A DNA stretch of 60,048 bases from Bacillota bacterium. GTDB lineage: Bacteria; Bacillota; Sulfobacillia; JAIMAT01. Below are positions 31,586 through 40,773 of the stretch, piece after piece (position 1 is the first letter of the stretch; each line of letters opens with the position of its first letter). Made by a program: the position numbers and the translations under genes. The notes under the pieces were generated by a model. That model was given only the letters and a program-made list of their open reading frames with translations. It did not search any database and was not told where the DNA came from. The stretch lies in the NCBI GenBank assembly GCA_029961055.1, contig JASBVM010000049.1, forward strand, positions 1-60,048. The letters are read 5' to 3'.

Positions 31586-33027
31586 CGTGCACCACCCCGG
31601 TTCCGCCGCCACCACTCGTGAAAGCTCTCCCGGGCGAGCGGCGCCATGTCGCGGCCGACGAACCAGGCCGAGAACGGGCCCGGCCCGCCGGTCAGGCGGC
31701 CGTCCCGCTCCCAGGCCCGCTGTCCCAGCCGCCCCAGCCGCGCCGAGAGGACGAAGCCCGAGGGGCTCGACCAGAGGCGCGACCAGAGCGCCAGCATGGC
31801 GGCGTAGCCGCGGGGTTCCAGGCCGCGCTCCGCCTCCTGGCGGCGGAGGCGGAGGATGTGGCCGGGCAGGTCGATCTCCATCGGGCAGGCCTCTCCACAG
31901 GCGTGGCACATGCTGCAGAGCGACTTCGGCAGCTCGGGCGCCTTTTCGAGGCCGGCCAGGAGCGGCGTCAGCACCACGCCGATGGGGCCGCTGTAGATGC
32001 TCCCGTAGGCATGGCCCCCGCCCACGTTCCGGAAGACGGGGCAGGCGTTGAGGCAGGCGCCGCAGCGGATGCAGCTCAGGACGTCCTCGAACTCGGTGCC
32101 CAGGAGCTCGCTCCGCCCGTTGTCCAGGAGGATCAGGTGGAACTCCTCCGGCCCGTCCAGCTCGCCAGGATGGCGCGGCCCGCTCAGCAGGCTCACGTAG
32201 GAAGAGAGCCGCTGCCCGACGCCGCTCAGCGGCGGCTGCTCGATGAGGTCGGCCAAGTCCTCCCAGGTGGCCACCACCTTCTCGACGCCCACCACCGCGA
32301 TGTGGACGGGTGGCAGCGAGGTGACCATCCGCCCGTTCCCCTCGTTGGTGAAAAGCACCAGCGTGCCGGTCTCCGCCACCAGGAAGTTGCCCCCGGTGAT
32401 CCCGATCTCCGCCCGGAGGAACTCCTCCCGCAGGCGCCGCCGGGCGAAGGCGGTCAGCTCCTCCGGGCTCTCGCCCGCGGGCGGGGCCTCGCCCGCCTCC
32501 CGCGCCTCCCGCTCGAAGAGCCGGCGGACCTGGGCGCGGCTCTTGTGCGCCGCCGGGGCCAGGATGTGGGCGGGCCTCTCGCCGGCCAGCTGGATGATGT
32601 ACTCGCCCAGGTCGGTCTCGCGCACGCGGAGGCCGCCGGCCTCCAGGCGCGCGTTCAGCTCCACCTCCTCGGTGGCCATGGACTTCGACTTGACCACCTG
32701 CCGCGCCGACCGGCGCCGCGCCACCTCCAGGACGTAGCCCGCCACCTCCTCGGGCCCGCGGGCGCGGAAGACGTGGCCGCCGCGCGCCTCCACCTGCCCG
32801 GTCAGCCGCTCCAGCAGGGCGTCCAGCTGGCGGATGGCGCGCCGCTTCGCCTCCACGGCGCGGCGGCGCCTCTCCTCGCCTTGGGGGTACTCGGCGTAAG
32901 CGGCCTCCTTGCTCCCCTGGAGGCGGCGCGTGGCGCCGGTGGCCGCCCGCCGCAGGTCGGGGTCCAGGAGGCCGCGGCTCCGTCGGACGGTCCAGGGAGC
33001 CCGGTCCAGGGGCAGGCTGCCGCTCAC
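31582..33027 (-). CDS. lutB: Lactate utilisation iron-sulfur protein LutB
   Basis: The 481-residue protein combines a LUD domain (VVKSKSMATEEVELNARLEA, GITGGNFLVAETGTLVLFTN, SLLSGPRHPGELDGPEEFHL) with two 4Fe-4S motifs (CIRCGACLNACPVFRNVGG and CSMCHACGEACPMEI). It links the other Lut subunits to the electron acceptor. The GTG start at 33027 overlaps the lutA stop (GTGA), giving the usual LutA-LutB-LutC coupled order. Confidence 0.94.
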   Translation of the reverse strand: MSGSLPLDRAPWTVRRSRGLLDPDLRRAATGATRRLQGSKEAAYAEYPQGEERRRRAVEAKRRAIRQLDALLERLTGQVEARGGHVFRARGPEEVAGYVLEVARRRSARQVVKSKSMATEEVELNARLEAGGLRVRETDLGEYIIQLAGERPAHILAPAAHKSRAQVRRLFEREAREAGEAPPAGESPEELTAFARRRLREEFLRAEIGITGGNFLVAETGTLVLFTNEGNGRMVTSLPPVHIAVVGVEKVVATWEDLADLIEQPPLSGVGQRLSSYVSLLSGPRHPGELDGPEEFHLILLDNGRSELLGTEFEDVLSCIRCGACLNACPVFRNVGGGHAYGSIYSGPIGVVLTPLLAGLEKAPELPKSLCSMCHACGEACPMEIDLPGHILRLRRQEAERGLEPRGYAAMLALWSRLWSSPSGFVLSARLGRLGQRAWERDGRLTGGPGPFSAWFVGRDMAPLARESFHEWWRRNRGGAR

Positions 33028-33968
33028 GGCTCCTCGCCCCCCGTTGCGGAAACCGCCGGTGCCGGGTGCCGCGCCGGCGCCCCGGCCGGCAGCGCCGAGG
33101 CGGAGGCGAGGGCGGCGGGGTCCAGGCGGCCTTCCTCGGCCAGCTCCAGCAGCTCCGCCAGGTGGACGACCGGCCACGGGTCTCCCCGCCGCCGGAGGCG
33201 CCCGCCCAGGTGGAGGAGGCAGCCCAGGTCGGCGCTGACCAGCGCCGCCGCGCCCTCCCGGCGTTTCTCGGCCACCTGGGCCAGCTTGGCGTCGGCCATC
33301 ACCGCCGCCAGCGAAGGCTCCACCAGGGAGAAGGTGCCGCCGAAGCCGCAGCACTGGTCGGCGGCCGGCGGCTCCTCCGCCTCCACCCCGGCCCGCTCGA
33401 GCGCGCGGAGCGGCGCCTCGCGCACCCCCAGGAGCCGGCGCATGTGACAGCCGTTGTGGTAGGCGACGCGGAGGGGCGCCTCCCTCCCCGCCGGCGCGCG
33501 GGGCGGACCGTCCTCCCCGGTCTCACGCTCCTCGGCCCCCACCCGCTCCAGGAACTCGCTCAGCTCCACCACGCGGCCGGCCAGGCGCCGGGCTCGCTCG
33601 CCCCAGGACGAGGCCTCGACCCCGCTCTCGCCCCGCTCGCGGGCCTCCCGCTCGAGCAGCCCGGGCAGCTCCGCGCGGACCATGGCGGCGCAGGAGCCGG
33701 AGAGCGCCACCACCGGAGCCGCATCGCCTGCCTCCTCGAAGGCCGCCACCAGCCGGCGCCCCAGCTCGGCCGCCTCGCGGTCGTGGCCGGCGTTGAAGGC
33801 GAACTGCCCGCAGCAGGTCTGCCGCTCCGGGAAGCGGACGCGGAAGCCGCGCCGCTCCAGGAGCCGGAGCGCGGCGACGGCCGCCTGGGGCCGGAACAGG
33901 TCGACCATGCAACTGACGAAGAGATCGACGGTGCCGCCGTTCCCGGCCGCACCGGCCTCGCCGGACAC
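33024..33968 (-). CDS. lutA: Lactate utilisation protein A (LutA), CCG-domain protein
   Basis: The 314-residue protein has two cysteine-rich CCG domains: VDLFVSCMVDLFRP with RQTCCGQFAFNAGH, and AYHNGCHMRRLLG with DQCCGFGGTFSLVE. These are the family pattern of LutA/YkgE, related to HdrB and GlcF. The GTG start at 33968 follows GGAAGGAGG at a somewhat long distance. It is 43 bases downstream of malate synthase, so lactate oxidation and glyoxylate assimilation are expressed together. Confidence 0.93.
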   Translation of the reverse strand: MSGEAGAAGNGGTVDLFVSCMVDLFRPQAAVAALRLLERRGFRVRFPERQTCCGQFAFNAGHDREAAELGRRLVAAFEEAGDAAPVVALSGSCAAMVRAELPGLLEREARERGESGVEASSWGERARRLAGRVVELSEFLERVGAEERETGEDGPPRAPAGREAPLRVAYHNGCHMRRLLGVREAPLRALERAGVEAEEPPAADQCCGFGGTFSLVEPSLAAVMADAKLAQVAEKRREGAAALVSADLGCLLHLGGRLRRRGDPWPVVHLAELLELAEEGRLDPAALASASALPAGAPARHPAPAVSATGGEEP

Positions 33969-34011
33969 CGTCCCGTCGCCTCCTTCCCGGGTCCCTCCGG
34001 GCGGCGCGCGT

Positions 34012-35613
34012 TCAGGGCAGGCGCTCGTACATCGCCAGGGTGAAGAAGCCGGGGAGCTCCTCCTGGAAGGTCAGCTGGCGCAGGATCTGCCGCGCTTCCT
34101 CGTAGTCTCCGCCGGCGGAGCGCTCCTCGCCCACCTCCGCCCGGATCTTCGCCATCTCCTCGTCGAGAAGCTTCTCCAGAAGCTCCGCCGTCACCCGCCG
34201 CCCGTCGTCGAGGACGCCCCGCGGGTGGTGGAGCCACTGCCAGAGCTGGGTACGGGCGATCTCGGCCGTGGCGGCGTCCTCCATCAGGTGGAAGATGGGG
34301 ACGGCGCCCCGGCCGCCCAGCCAGGCCGCGATGTACTGGACGGCGACGCTCAGGTTGTTGCGGACGCCCGCCTCGGTGATGGTCCCCTCCGGCACCCGGA
34401 GCAGCTCCTCGGCCGTCACGCGCACGTCCTCCCGCTTCCGGTCGATCTGGTTGGGGCCGGGCATCCGGCGGTCGAAGACCTCCCTGGCCACGGGGACGAG
34501 GCCGGGGTGCGCCACCCAGGTGCCGTCGTGCCCGTCGCCGGCCTCCCGCTCCTTGTCCTCGCGGACCAGGGCGAAGGCGCGCTCATTCGCCTCCGGGTCG
34601 TCCCTGACCGGGATCTGCGCGGCCATGCCGCCGATGCAGTGGACGTTCCGGCGGTGGCAGGTGCGGATGGCCAGCTGCGTGTAGGCGCGCATGAAGGGGA
34701 CGGTCATGGTCACCTGGGCGCGGTCGGGAAGGATCCACTCCTCGTGCGCGTGGAGCGTCTTGATGGTGCTGAAGATGTAGTCCCAGCGGCCGCAGTTGAG
34801 ACCGGCCGAGTGGTCGCGCAGCTCCCAGAGGATCTCGTCCATCTCGAAGGCCGCCGGCAGCGTCTCGATCAGCACGGTCGCCTTGGTCACACCGTGGGGC
34901 AGGCCCAGCTGCCGTTCCGCCCAGGTGAAGACGTCGTTCCAGAGCCGCGCCTCCAGGTGGCTCTCCAGCTTGGGCAGGTAGAGGTAGGGCCCGCTCCCCC
35001 TCTCCAGGAGCTCGCGGGCGTTGTGGAAGAAGAAGAGGCCGAAGTCGACCAGCGCGCCGGAGGCCGACCGCCCGTCGACCCGGATGTGCTTCTCGGGGAG
35101 ATGCCAGCCGCGCGGCCGGACCAGGAGGGTGGCCACCCGGTCGTTCAGCCGGTAGCGCTTCCCCTCCTCGCTGACGAAGTCGATCTGCCGGCGGACCGCG
35201 TCGCGGACGTTGATCTGCCCCTGGAGGACGTTCTCCCAGGTGGGGGAGTTGGCGTCCTCGAAGTCGGCCATGTAGGTGCTGGCCCCCGAGTTGAAGGCGT
35301 TGACCACCATCTTCCGGTCGGAGGCCGGTCCGGTGATCTCGACGCGCCGGTCCTGGAGGTCGGCGGGAATCGGGGCGACGACCCAGTCGGACTCGCGGAC
35401 GCTCCTCGTCTCCTCCAGGAAGCCGGGCACCGCCCCCCGGTCGAAGGCCGCCTGCCGCTCCCGCCGCCGTTCCAGAAGCTCCAGGCGGCGGGCGCCGAAC
35501 TCCCGCTCCAGCCGCGCGACGAAGGCCAGCGCCTCCGGCGTCGCAATCTCGGCGAAGGCCGGCGTCATCTCGGCCCGGATCTCCACCCCGTCGAGCGTCA
35601 CCTTCTCCGCCAC
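34012..35613 (-). CDS. aceB: Malate synthase A
   Basis: This enzyme condenses glyoxylate with acetyl-CoA to give malate. The 533-residue length matches form A. Landmark blocks are [51 protein letters not shown] with the magnesium-binding Glu, [15 protein letters not shown], and the C-terminal catalytic region with [20 protein letters not shown]. No isocitrate lyase is in the window, so the glyoxylate probably comes from glycolate oxidation by the GlcDEF proteins. The GTG start at 35613 follows the iclR stop by 24 bases and an inverted repeat lies in that gap. Confidence 0.96.
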   Translation of the reverse strand: MAEKVTLDGVEIRAEMTPAFAEIATPEALAFVARLEREFGARRLELLERRRERQAAFDRGAVPGFLEETRSVRESDWVVAPIPADLQDRRVEITGPASDRKMVVNAFNSGASTYMADFEDANSPTWENVLQGQINVRDAVRRQIDFVSEEGKRYRLNDRVATLLVRPRGWHLPEKHIRVDGRSASGALVDFGLFFFHNARELLERGSGPYLYLPKLESHLEARLWNDVFTWAERQLGLPHGVTKATVLIETLPAAFEMDEILWELRDHSAGLNCGRWDYIFSTIKTLHAHEEWILPDRAQVTMTVPFMRAYTQLAIRTCHRRNVHCIGGMAAQIPVRDDPEANERAFALVREDKEREAGDGHDGTWVAHPGLVPVAREVFDRRMPGPNQIDRKREDVRVTAEELLRVPEGTITEAGVRNNLSVAVQYIAAWLGGRGAVPIFHLMEDAATAEIARTQLWQWLHHPRGVLDDGRRVTAELLEKLLDEEMAKIRAEVGEERSAGGDYEEARQILRQLTFQEELPGFFTLAMYERLP

Positions 35614-35637
35614 GGTCAGCGCCCCCCGTATTTCGCA

Positions 35638-36489
35638 TTACGGAACGGTGTTCCGTTCTACTTCCCCTTTTCGCTCCCCCCTCCCGTCACCCTGCCGGCC
35701 GTTCTCGGGACCAGGAAGAGGAAGCGGTCCCGCCCCCAGGCGCGCGGAGATCCGGCCGGCCGCCTGGCGGACCAGCGGGATCAGCTCCTCGATGCGCGCC
35801 CCGCCCATGCGCATGGCGGGAGCGGAGATGCTGATGGCCGCCACCACCTGGCCGTGATGGTTGGAGACGGGCGCGGCCACGCAGACGATCCCTTCCTCGT
35901 TCTCCTCCAGGTCGAGGGCGTAGCCGGCCTCGCGCACCTGCCGCAGGTGGCGCCGGAGCTCCTCCGGGTCGGTGATGGTGCGCGGGGTGTGGCGGGGGAG
36001 CCCCTTCTCCGCCAGCAGCCGATCCAGTTCGGGCTCGGGGAGGTGGGCGAGGATCGACTTCCCCACCGCCGTGCAGTGGGCCGGCACCCGCTTGCCCACG
36101 GAAGAGTGCATGCGCACCGTCTGGGTGCCTTCGAGCTTGTCGATGTAGACCATCTCGCCCTGCTCCATCACCACCAGGTGGACCACCTCGTTGGTCCGGT
36201 CGAGCAACTCCTGGAGGACCGGCCTCGCCTCGGCCCGCAGGTCGATCCCCTCCAGCAGGGAGCTGGAGAGCTGGAGCAGGCGGAGGCCCAGCCGGTAGAC
36301 GCCGTCTTCGGACTGGAGGACGTAGCCGCGCTGGGCAAGGGTATGCAGGAGACGGTGCGTCGTGCTCTTGTGGAGGCCGCTGCGGCTGGCCAGGGTCCCC
36401 AGGGCCAGGCCGCGCGGGTGGTGCGCCAGCTGTTCGAGGAGATCCAGGGCGCGGTCCAGCGCCTGGACGCGGTCGCCTTCCTTCGGCAA
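35638..36489 (-). CDS. IclR family transcriptional regulator of the glyoxylate/lactate genes
   Basis: From the TTG at 36489 (GGGGGG eight bases upstream) the 283-residue protein has a winged helix-turn-helix (LALGTLASRSGLHKSTTHRL) and an IclR effector domain (VVHLVVMEQGEMVYIDKLEG, HCTAVGKSILAHL, EENEEGIVCVAAPVSNHHGQ). A GTG at 36546 would add 19 residues. In enterobacteria IclR binds glyoxylate or pyruvate and controls aceBAK, and the adjoining malate synthase gene fits such a role. CGGAAC motifs before aceB and in the divergent region toward glcE are likely binding sites. A basic C-terminal tail of about 25 residues is extra. Confidence 0.87.
   Translation of the reverse strand: MPKEGDRVQALDRALDLLEQLAHHPRGLALGTLASRSGLHKSTTHRLLHTLAQRGYVLQSEDGVYRLGLRLLQLSSSLLEGIDLRAEARPVLQELLDRTNEVVHLVVMEQGEMVYIDKLEGTQTVRMHSSVGKRVPAHCTAVGKSILAHLPEPELDRLLAEKGLPRHTPRTITDPEELRRHLRQVREAGYALDLEENEEGIVCVAAPVSNHHGQVVAAISISAPAMRMGGARIEELIPLVRQAAGRISARLGAGPLPLPGPENGRQGDGRGERKGEVERNTVP
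35640..35656. promoter_or_regulatory. Operator-like inverted repeat before malate synthase
   Basis: ACGGAAC-GGT-GTTCCGT is a perfect 7+3+7 inverted repeat located 27 bases upstream of the aceB start, overlapping the end of iclR. It shares the CGGAAC half-site with the region before iclR and glcE and is a candidate site for the IclR protein. Confidence 0.6.
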
Positions 36490-36549
36490 GGGTCGGGCCC
36501 CCCTTCGGGTCGAAAGCCGCCGGTTGACACCCGCCGGATCTCTCACCTA

Positions 36550-36662
36550 CGATCGTTCCGTAACAAAAAACCTTGTTCCGAAGTGTAAAACGCACGGTAT
36601 CCGCTTGCCACCCCACCCCTCTCCTTCTCGTCCATCGCGCTCCGGGAGGGGAGTGTGGAACG
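36550..36662. promoter_or_regulatory. Divergent control region iclR / glcE with repeated GTTCCG motifs
   Basis: GTTCCG occurs at 36555-36560 and 36575-36580, exactly 20 bases (two helical turns) apart, in an AT-rich patch (CGTAACAAAAAACCTTG) that also must hold the promoters. The same half-site builds the palindrome before aceB. GGGAGGGGAG near 36645 is the ribosome binding site of glcE. Confidence 0.5.
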
Positions 36663-37967
36663 ATGGAACGGCTTTCGCCCGGCCAGCCCGAACCTCCCCG
36701 CGACGGATCCGCGAGCACGGCGTCGCGCGGCCGCCCCTCGCCCGCGCGCGCCGAACCCGGCTCCGAGGAGGAGCTGGCCCGCCTGCTCCAGGAAGCGTAC
36801 CAGCAGGGACGGGCCGTCCTCCCCCAGGGGGGCGCCAGCCAGTGGCAGCTCGGCGAGCCCCCTGCCGCCGCCGACCTTCTGCTCTCCCTGCGCGGGCTGC
36901 GCGGGGTGACCGAATACGCGCCCGAAGAGCTGGTCGTCCGCGTCGCGGCGGGGACGCGGCTGGACGAGCTGCAGGCCTTCCTTCGCCCCCATGGTCAGTG
37001 GTTCCCTGTCGAGCCGGTGGCGGTCCCGGGCGGTACGGTGGGCGGCCTTCTCGCCACCGGGGCGAGCGGCGCCCGGCGCCTCGCCTTCGGCACGCCCCGC
37101 GACGCGGTCACGGGGCTGAGGTTCGTGCTGCCCGACGGGCGGCGCATGCACAACGGCGCCCGCGTGGTCAAGAACGTGGCCGGCTACGACGTGATGCGCC
37201 TTCTGGTCGGCTCCCTGGGGACGCTGGCGGTGATCAGCGAGGCCTGGCTGCGCGTCCGCCCGCTGCCCGAACGGCGGGAGACGCTCCTCGTCCTTGCCTC
37301 CGGCACGCCCCCGGCGACGAGGGAGCTGGAGGATCTGGCCCGCCGTCTCCTCGCCTCCGAGCTCCTGCCCACCGCGCTGGAGCTTCTCGACCCTTCCGCC
37401 TCCTCCACCCTCGGGCTCTCCCCCCGCCCCTGCCTGGCCGTCGAGCTCCAGGGCGGGGAACGGGAGGTGGCCTACCAGCGCGACCGGCTGGCCACCCTCG
37501 CCGGCGAGGGAGGAGCGGCCCCGGCGCGCCTCTCGCTCGACCGCCTGGAGGAAGGGTCCTCCGACGACTTCTGGTGGCGCTTCCACCACCGGCTGCCGGA
37601 GGCTGCACTGGTCGCCCGCGCGGGCGTCGCCCTGGCCGACCTGCCGGCGGTGCTGGAGGAGGCCGACCGGCGCGAGCTGGAGGCGGCCCGTGTGGCGGGG
37701 CCCGGCCACGGCGTCCTTCGCCTCTTCGCCACCCCCGCGGAGGAGGAAGCGGCGCTCGACCGGTGGGCGGGCTTCCTCCGCCATCTGCGGGAGGTCGTGG
37801 AGGCGCGCGGCGGTGCGCTGGTCCTCGAGAAGGCACCGGAGCGGCTGCGCGGCCGGCTCTCCGCCTGGGGCGCGCCGCCGCCGTCCGTCGAGCTGATGCG
37901 GGCGATCAAGGCCCGCTTCGACCCCCGGGGGCTTCTCAACCCCGGGCGCTTCGTGGGGGGGATCTGA
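36663..37967 (+). CDS. glcE: Glycolate oxidase FAD-binding subunit GlcE
   Basis: The 434-residue protein has a PCMH-type FAD module: GRAVLPQGGASQWQLGEPP, VEPVAVPGGTVGGLLATGAS and the GlcE hallmark ARVVKNVAGYDVMRLLVGSLG near residue 165-190, followed by a substrate-side domain and the C-terminal AIKARFDPRGLLNPGRF. ATG at 36663 follows GGGAGGGGAG. It starts the glcE-glcF-glcD-permease operon. Its close paralogue is the second half of the GlcD-GlcE fusion at 8.8-11.2 kb, so two different architectures of the same complex coexist. Confidence 0.88.
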   Translation: MERLSPGQPEPPRDGSASTASRGRPSPARAEPGSEEELARLLQEAYQQGRAVLPQGGASQWQLGEPPAAADLLLSLRGLRGVTEYAPEELVVRVAAGTRLDELQAFLRPHGQWFPVEPVAVPGGTVGGLLATGASGARRLAFGTPRDAVTGLRFVLPDGRRMHNGARVVKNVAGYDVMRLLVGSLGTLAVISEAWLRVRPLPERRETLLVLASGTPPATRELEDLARRLLASELLPTALELLDPSASSTLGLSPRPCLAVELQGGEREVAYQRDRLATLAGEGGAAPARLSLDRLEEGSSDDFWWRFHHRLPEAALVARAGVALADLPAVLEEADRRELEAARVAGPGHGVLRLFATPAEEEAALDRWAGFLRHLREVVEARGGALVLEKAPERLRGRLSAWGAPPPSVELMRAIKARFDPRGLLNPGRFVGGI

Positions 37968-37969
37968 AC

Positions 37970-39334
37970 ATGGCCCTGTCCGAGGCGGGCGCGGTCCCGG
38001 AGCGGAGCGACGGGGCCGGGAAGCCCGAACTCTGGGAGGCCTGCGTCCACTGCGGCTTCTGCCTGCCGGCCTGCCCCACCTACCAGGAGACGGGGCTGGA
38101 GGAGCTCTCCCCCCGCGGCCGGGTCTACCTCGTCCGCGCCGCCGCCGAGGGACGGCTCTCGCGCCGGGATGCGGCCTGGCTGGAGCCCGTCGACACCTGC
38201 CTCGACTGCCGCGCCTGCGAGGTGGTCTGCCCGTCGGGGGTCCGCGTCGGCGCGCTGATCGAGCAGGCCCGGAGCCAGGTCTGGGCCGGGCGCCGGGCTT
38301 CCTTCTGGAGGCGGCTCGCCTTCCGCCACCTGGTCCCGCATCCTCGCCGCTGGGCGCGGCTCGCCCGCCTCGCCCGCCTCTACCAGCGCAGCGGGCTGCG
38401 GCGGCTCCTGCAGCGGCTCCGCTTCCTGGGCCTCCTGCCGGACCACCTGCGCCAGCTGGAGTCGGTCCTCCCCGAGGTGCGCGGCTGGACGGTCCGCGAG
38501 CGGATCCGCCGCCTCGCCCCGCCCGCCGGCGTCCGCGCCCGCGGGCGCGTGGCGCTCTTCACCGGCTGCATCCAGGACGTGGCCTTCACCGGCGTCAACG
38601 AGGCGGCGGCCCGGGTCCTGGCGCGGAACGGCTACGAGGTGGTGATCCCCAGGGAGCAGGTCTGCTGCGGCGCGCTCCACCGGGACGAGGGCGACCGCGA
38701 GACCGCGGTCCGGCTGGCGCGGCGGAACGTCGAGGTCTTCCTGGGCGCCCTGGAGGCCGGGGTCGACTGGGTGGTCACCACCGCCGGCGGCTGCGGCGCG
38801 GCGCTGCTGGAGTACCCGGAGCTGGTCGGCGAGGAACCCGCCTGGGCTGGCCGGGCGCGCCGCCTCGCGGAACGGGTGATCGACGTCAGCCAGCTCCTCG
38901 ACCGCCAGGGCTGGGAGCCTCCGCGGGCGGCGCCGGGCGGTGCCCGGGGCGCCGGCCCCGTGCCGCTCCGGGTCACGGTTCAGGAGTCCTGCCACCTGCG
39001 CAACGTGATGGGGGTCCGCGAGGCGCCGCGCCGCCTCCTTCGCGCCGTCCCGGGGGTGGAGCTGCTCGAGATGCCCGACGCGGGGCGCTGCTGCGGCAGC
39101 GCCGGCGTCTACAACATCGGCCATCCCGACCTCTCCTTCCGCCTCATGGACAGGAAGGCGGCCGACCTGCCCGAGGGGGCGGAGGTGGTGGCAACCGGCA
39201 ACCCGGGCTGCGCGCTCCAGATGGCGCTGGGCGCCAGGCGGGCCGGGCGCCCCGTTCGCGTCGTCCACCCGGTCGTCCTGCTGGACGAGGCGTATCGCGC
39301 CGAGGAGGTGACGGGCGATGGCCGGAGCGGTTGA
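37970..39334 (+). CDS. glcF: Glycolate oxidase iron-sulfur subunit GlcF, second copy
   Basis: The 454-residue protein starts with two 4Fe-4S motifs (CVHCGFCLPACPTYQ, CLDCRACEVVCPSG), then two CCG domains (LFTGCIQDV with QVCCGALHRD, and QESCHLRNVM with GRCCGSAGVYN). The ATG at 37970 is two bases after the glcE stop. It overlaps glcD by 17 bases, so all three subunits are translationally linked. It passes electrons from the flavin subunits to the respiratory chain. Confidence 0.92.
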   Translation: MALSEAGAVPERSDGAGKPELWEACVHCGFCLPACPTYQETGLEELSPRGRVYLVRAAAEGRLSRRDAAWLEPVDTCLDCRACEVVCPSGVRVGALIEQARSQVWAGRRASFWRRLAFRHLVPHPRRWARLARLARLYQRSGLRRLLQRLRFLGLLPDHLRQLESVLPEVRGWTVRERIRRLAPPAGVRARGRVALFTGCIQDVAFTGVNEAAARVLARNGYEVVIPREQVCCGALHRDEGDRETAVRLARRNVEVFLGALEAGVDWVVTTAGGCGAALLEYPELVGEEPAWAGRARRLAERVIDVSQLLDRQGWEPPRAAPGGARGAGPVPLRVTVQESCHLRNVMGVREAPRRLLRAVPGVELLEMPDAGRCCGSAGVYNIGHPDLSFRLMDRKAADLPEGAEVVATGNPGCALQMALGARRAGRPVRVVHPVVLLDEAYRAEEVTGDGRSG

Positions 39335-40742
39335 CCGCCTGCCGGCGGACGGAGGAGCCGGCCTCCCCGCCGAGGTGGTCCGCGGCCTGGCGGCCATCGT
39401 CGGCGCCGACTCCGTCCTGGCCGGTTCGGCGCGGCTCCTCGCCTACGAGTGCGACGGCAACACCGTCTTCAGCGGCCTGCCCCAGGCCGTCGTCCTCCCC
39501 CATGACCGCGAGGAGGTGGAGCGGGTGATCCGCTTCCTCGACGAGCACGACGTCCCCTGGCTCCCCCGCGGCTCCGGCACCGGCCTCTCGGGCGGCGCCG
39601 TCGCCTGGCAAGGTGGCGTCGTCGTCGACCTCGTCCGTCTCCGCCGCCTGGTCCGCGTCGACCCCGAGAGCCAGCGCGCCTGGGTGGAGCCGGGCGTCAC
39701 CAACCTGGCGCTGACCGAGGCGGTCGCCCCGTTCGGCTTCTTCTACGCGCCCGACCCGTCGAGCCAGGTGGCCTGCAGCATCGGCGGCAACGTGGCGGAG
39801 AACTCGGGAGGAAGTCACTGCCTCAAATACGGCGTCACCACCAACCACGTCCTCGGCCTGGAGGTGGTCATCCCCCGCGGCGGGCGGCTCCGCCTGGGCG
39901 GGGCGGCGCCCGACCTGCCGGGATACGATCTGACCGGCTTCTTCGTGGGCTCGGAAGGCACCCTCGGGCTGGCCACGGAGGCGGTGGTCCGGCTGGTCAG
40001 GCGGCCGCAGGCGGTACGGACCGTCCTCGCCCTCTTCGCCACGCCCGACGAGGCGAGCCGGACCGTCTCCGACGTGATCGCGGCCGGCATCCTCCCCGCG
40101 GCGATGGAGATGATGGACCGCCTGGCCATGGACGGCGTCGAGCTCGGCCCCTACCGGGTCGGCTACCCGCCGGAGGCCGGCGCGGTCCTGCTGGTCGAGG
40201 TGGACGGGATCGAGGCCGGGCTTGAGGAGCAGGCCGAGCGCATCGTGGCCATCGCCCGCCGCAACGGCGTCCAGGACGTGCGCGTGGCGCGGAGCGCCGA
40301 CGAGCGGAACCTCTGGTGGCAGAACCGGAAGACCGCCTTCGGCGCCATGGGCCATCTCTCGCCCAGCTACTACGTCCAGGACGGCGTCATCCCGCGCAGC
40401 CGGCTCCCCCGGGTGCTCCGCCAAGTCGACGAGATCCGCCGCGAGTTCGGGCTCCGCATCGCCAACGTCTTCCACGCCGGCGACGGGAACCTCCACCCGC
40501 TGATCCTCTTCGACGACCGCCGGCCGGGCCAGCGCGAGCGGGCGATCCGCGCCGGCTCCGCCATCCTTCGCGCCTGCGTCGAGGAGGGCGGTTCGATCAC
40601 CGGCGAGCACGGCGTAGGCATCGAGAAGCGCGAGGAGATGCGGCTGATGTACAGCGACGAAGAGCTCCGCTTCCAGGCGGAGCTGCGGCGGGCGTGGGAC
40701 CCGAAGGGGCTGGCCAACCCCGGCAAGGTGCTCCCCGTCTGA
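39318..40742 (+). CDS. glcD: Glycolate oxidase subunit GlcD
   Basis: The catalytic flavoprotein has 474 residues. FAD-binding blocks are PWLPRGSGTGLSGGAV and ACSIGGNVAENSGG, with VGSEGTLGLATEAVV between, and the C-terminal oxidase domain has NVFHAGDGNLHPLILFDD and GGSITGEHGVGIEKREEM. It oxidises glycolate (and probably D-lactate) to glyoxylate (pyruvate). No ribosome binding site stands out within the overlap, so translation likely depends on glcF. Confidence 0.93.
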   Translation: MAGAVDRLPADGGAGLPAEVVRGLAAIVGADSVLAGSARLLAYECDGNTVFSGLPQAVVLPHDREEVERVIRFLDEHDVPWLPRGSGTGLSGGAVAWQGGVVVDLVRLRRLVRVDPESQRAWVEPGVTNLALTEAVAPFGFFYAPDPSSQVACSIGGNVAENSGGSHCLKYGVTTNHVLGLEVVIPRGGRLRLGGAAPDLPGYDLTGFFVGSEGTLGLATEAVVRLVRRPQAVRTVLALFATPDEASRTVSDVIAAGILPAAMEMMDRLAMDGVELGPYRVGYPPEAGAVLLVEVDGIEAGLEEQAERIVAIARRNGVQDVRVARSADERNLWWQNRKTAFGAMGHLSPSYYVQDGVIPRSRLPRVLRQVDEIRREFGLRIANVFHAGDGNLHPLILFDDRRPGQRERAIRAGSAILRACVEEGGSITGEHGVGIEKREEMRLMYSDEELRFQAELRRAWDPKGLANPGKVLPV

Positions 40743-40773
40743 GGCCCGCCGCCCTCGGGAGGAGGCGAGAGGC

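Noticed and set aside
36573-36662. A longer N-terminus for GlcE starting at 36573
   Set aside because: It would place the start inside the promoter region. ATG 36663 has a strong ribosome binding site, and the extra residues are unconserved.
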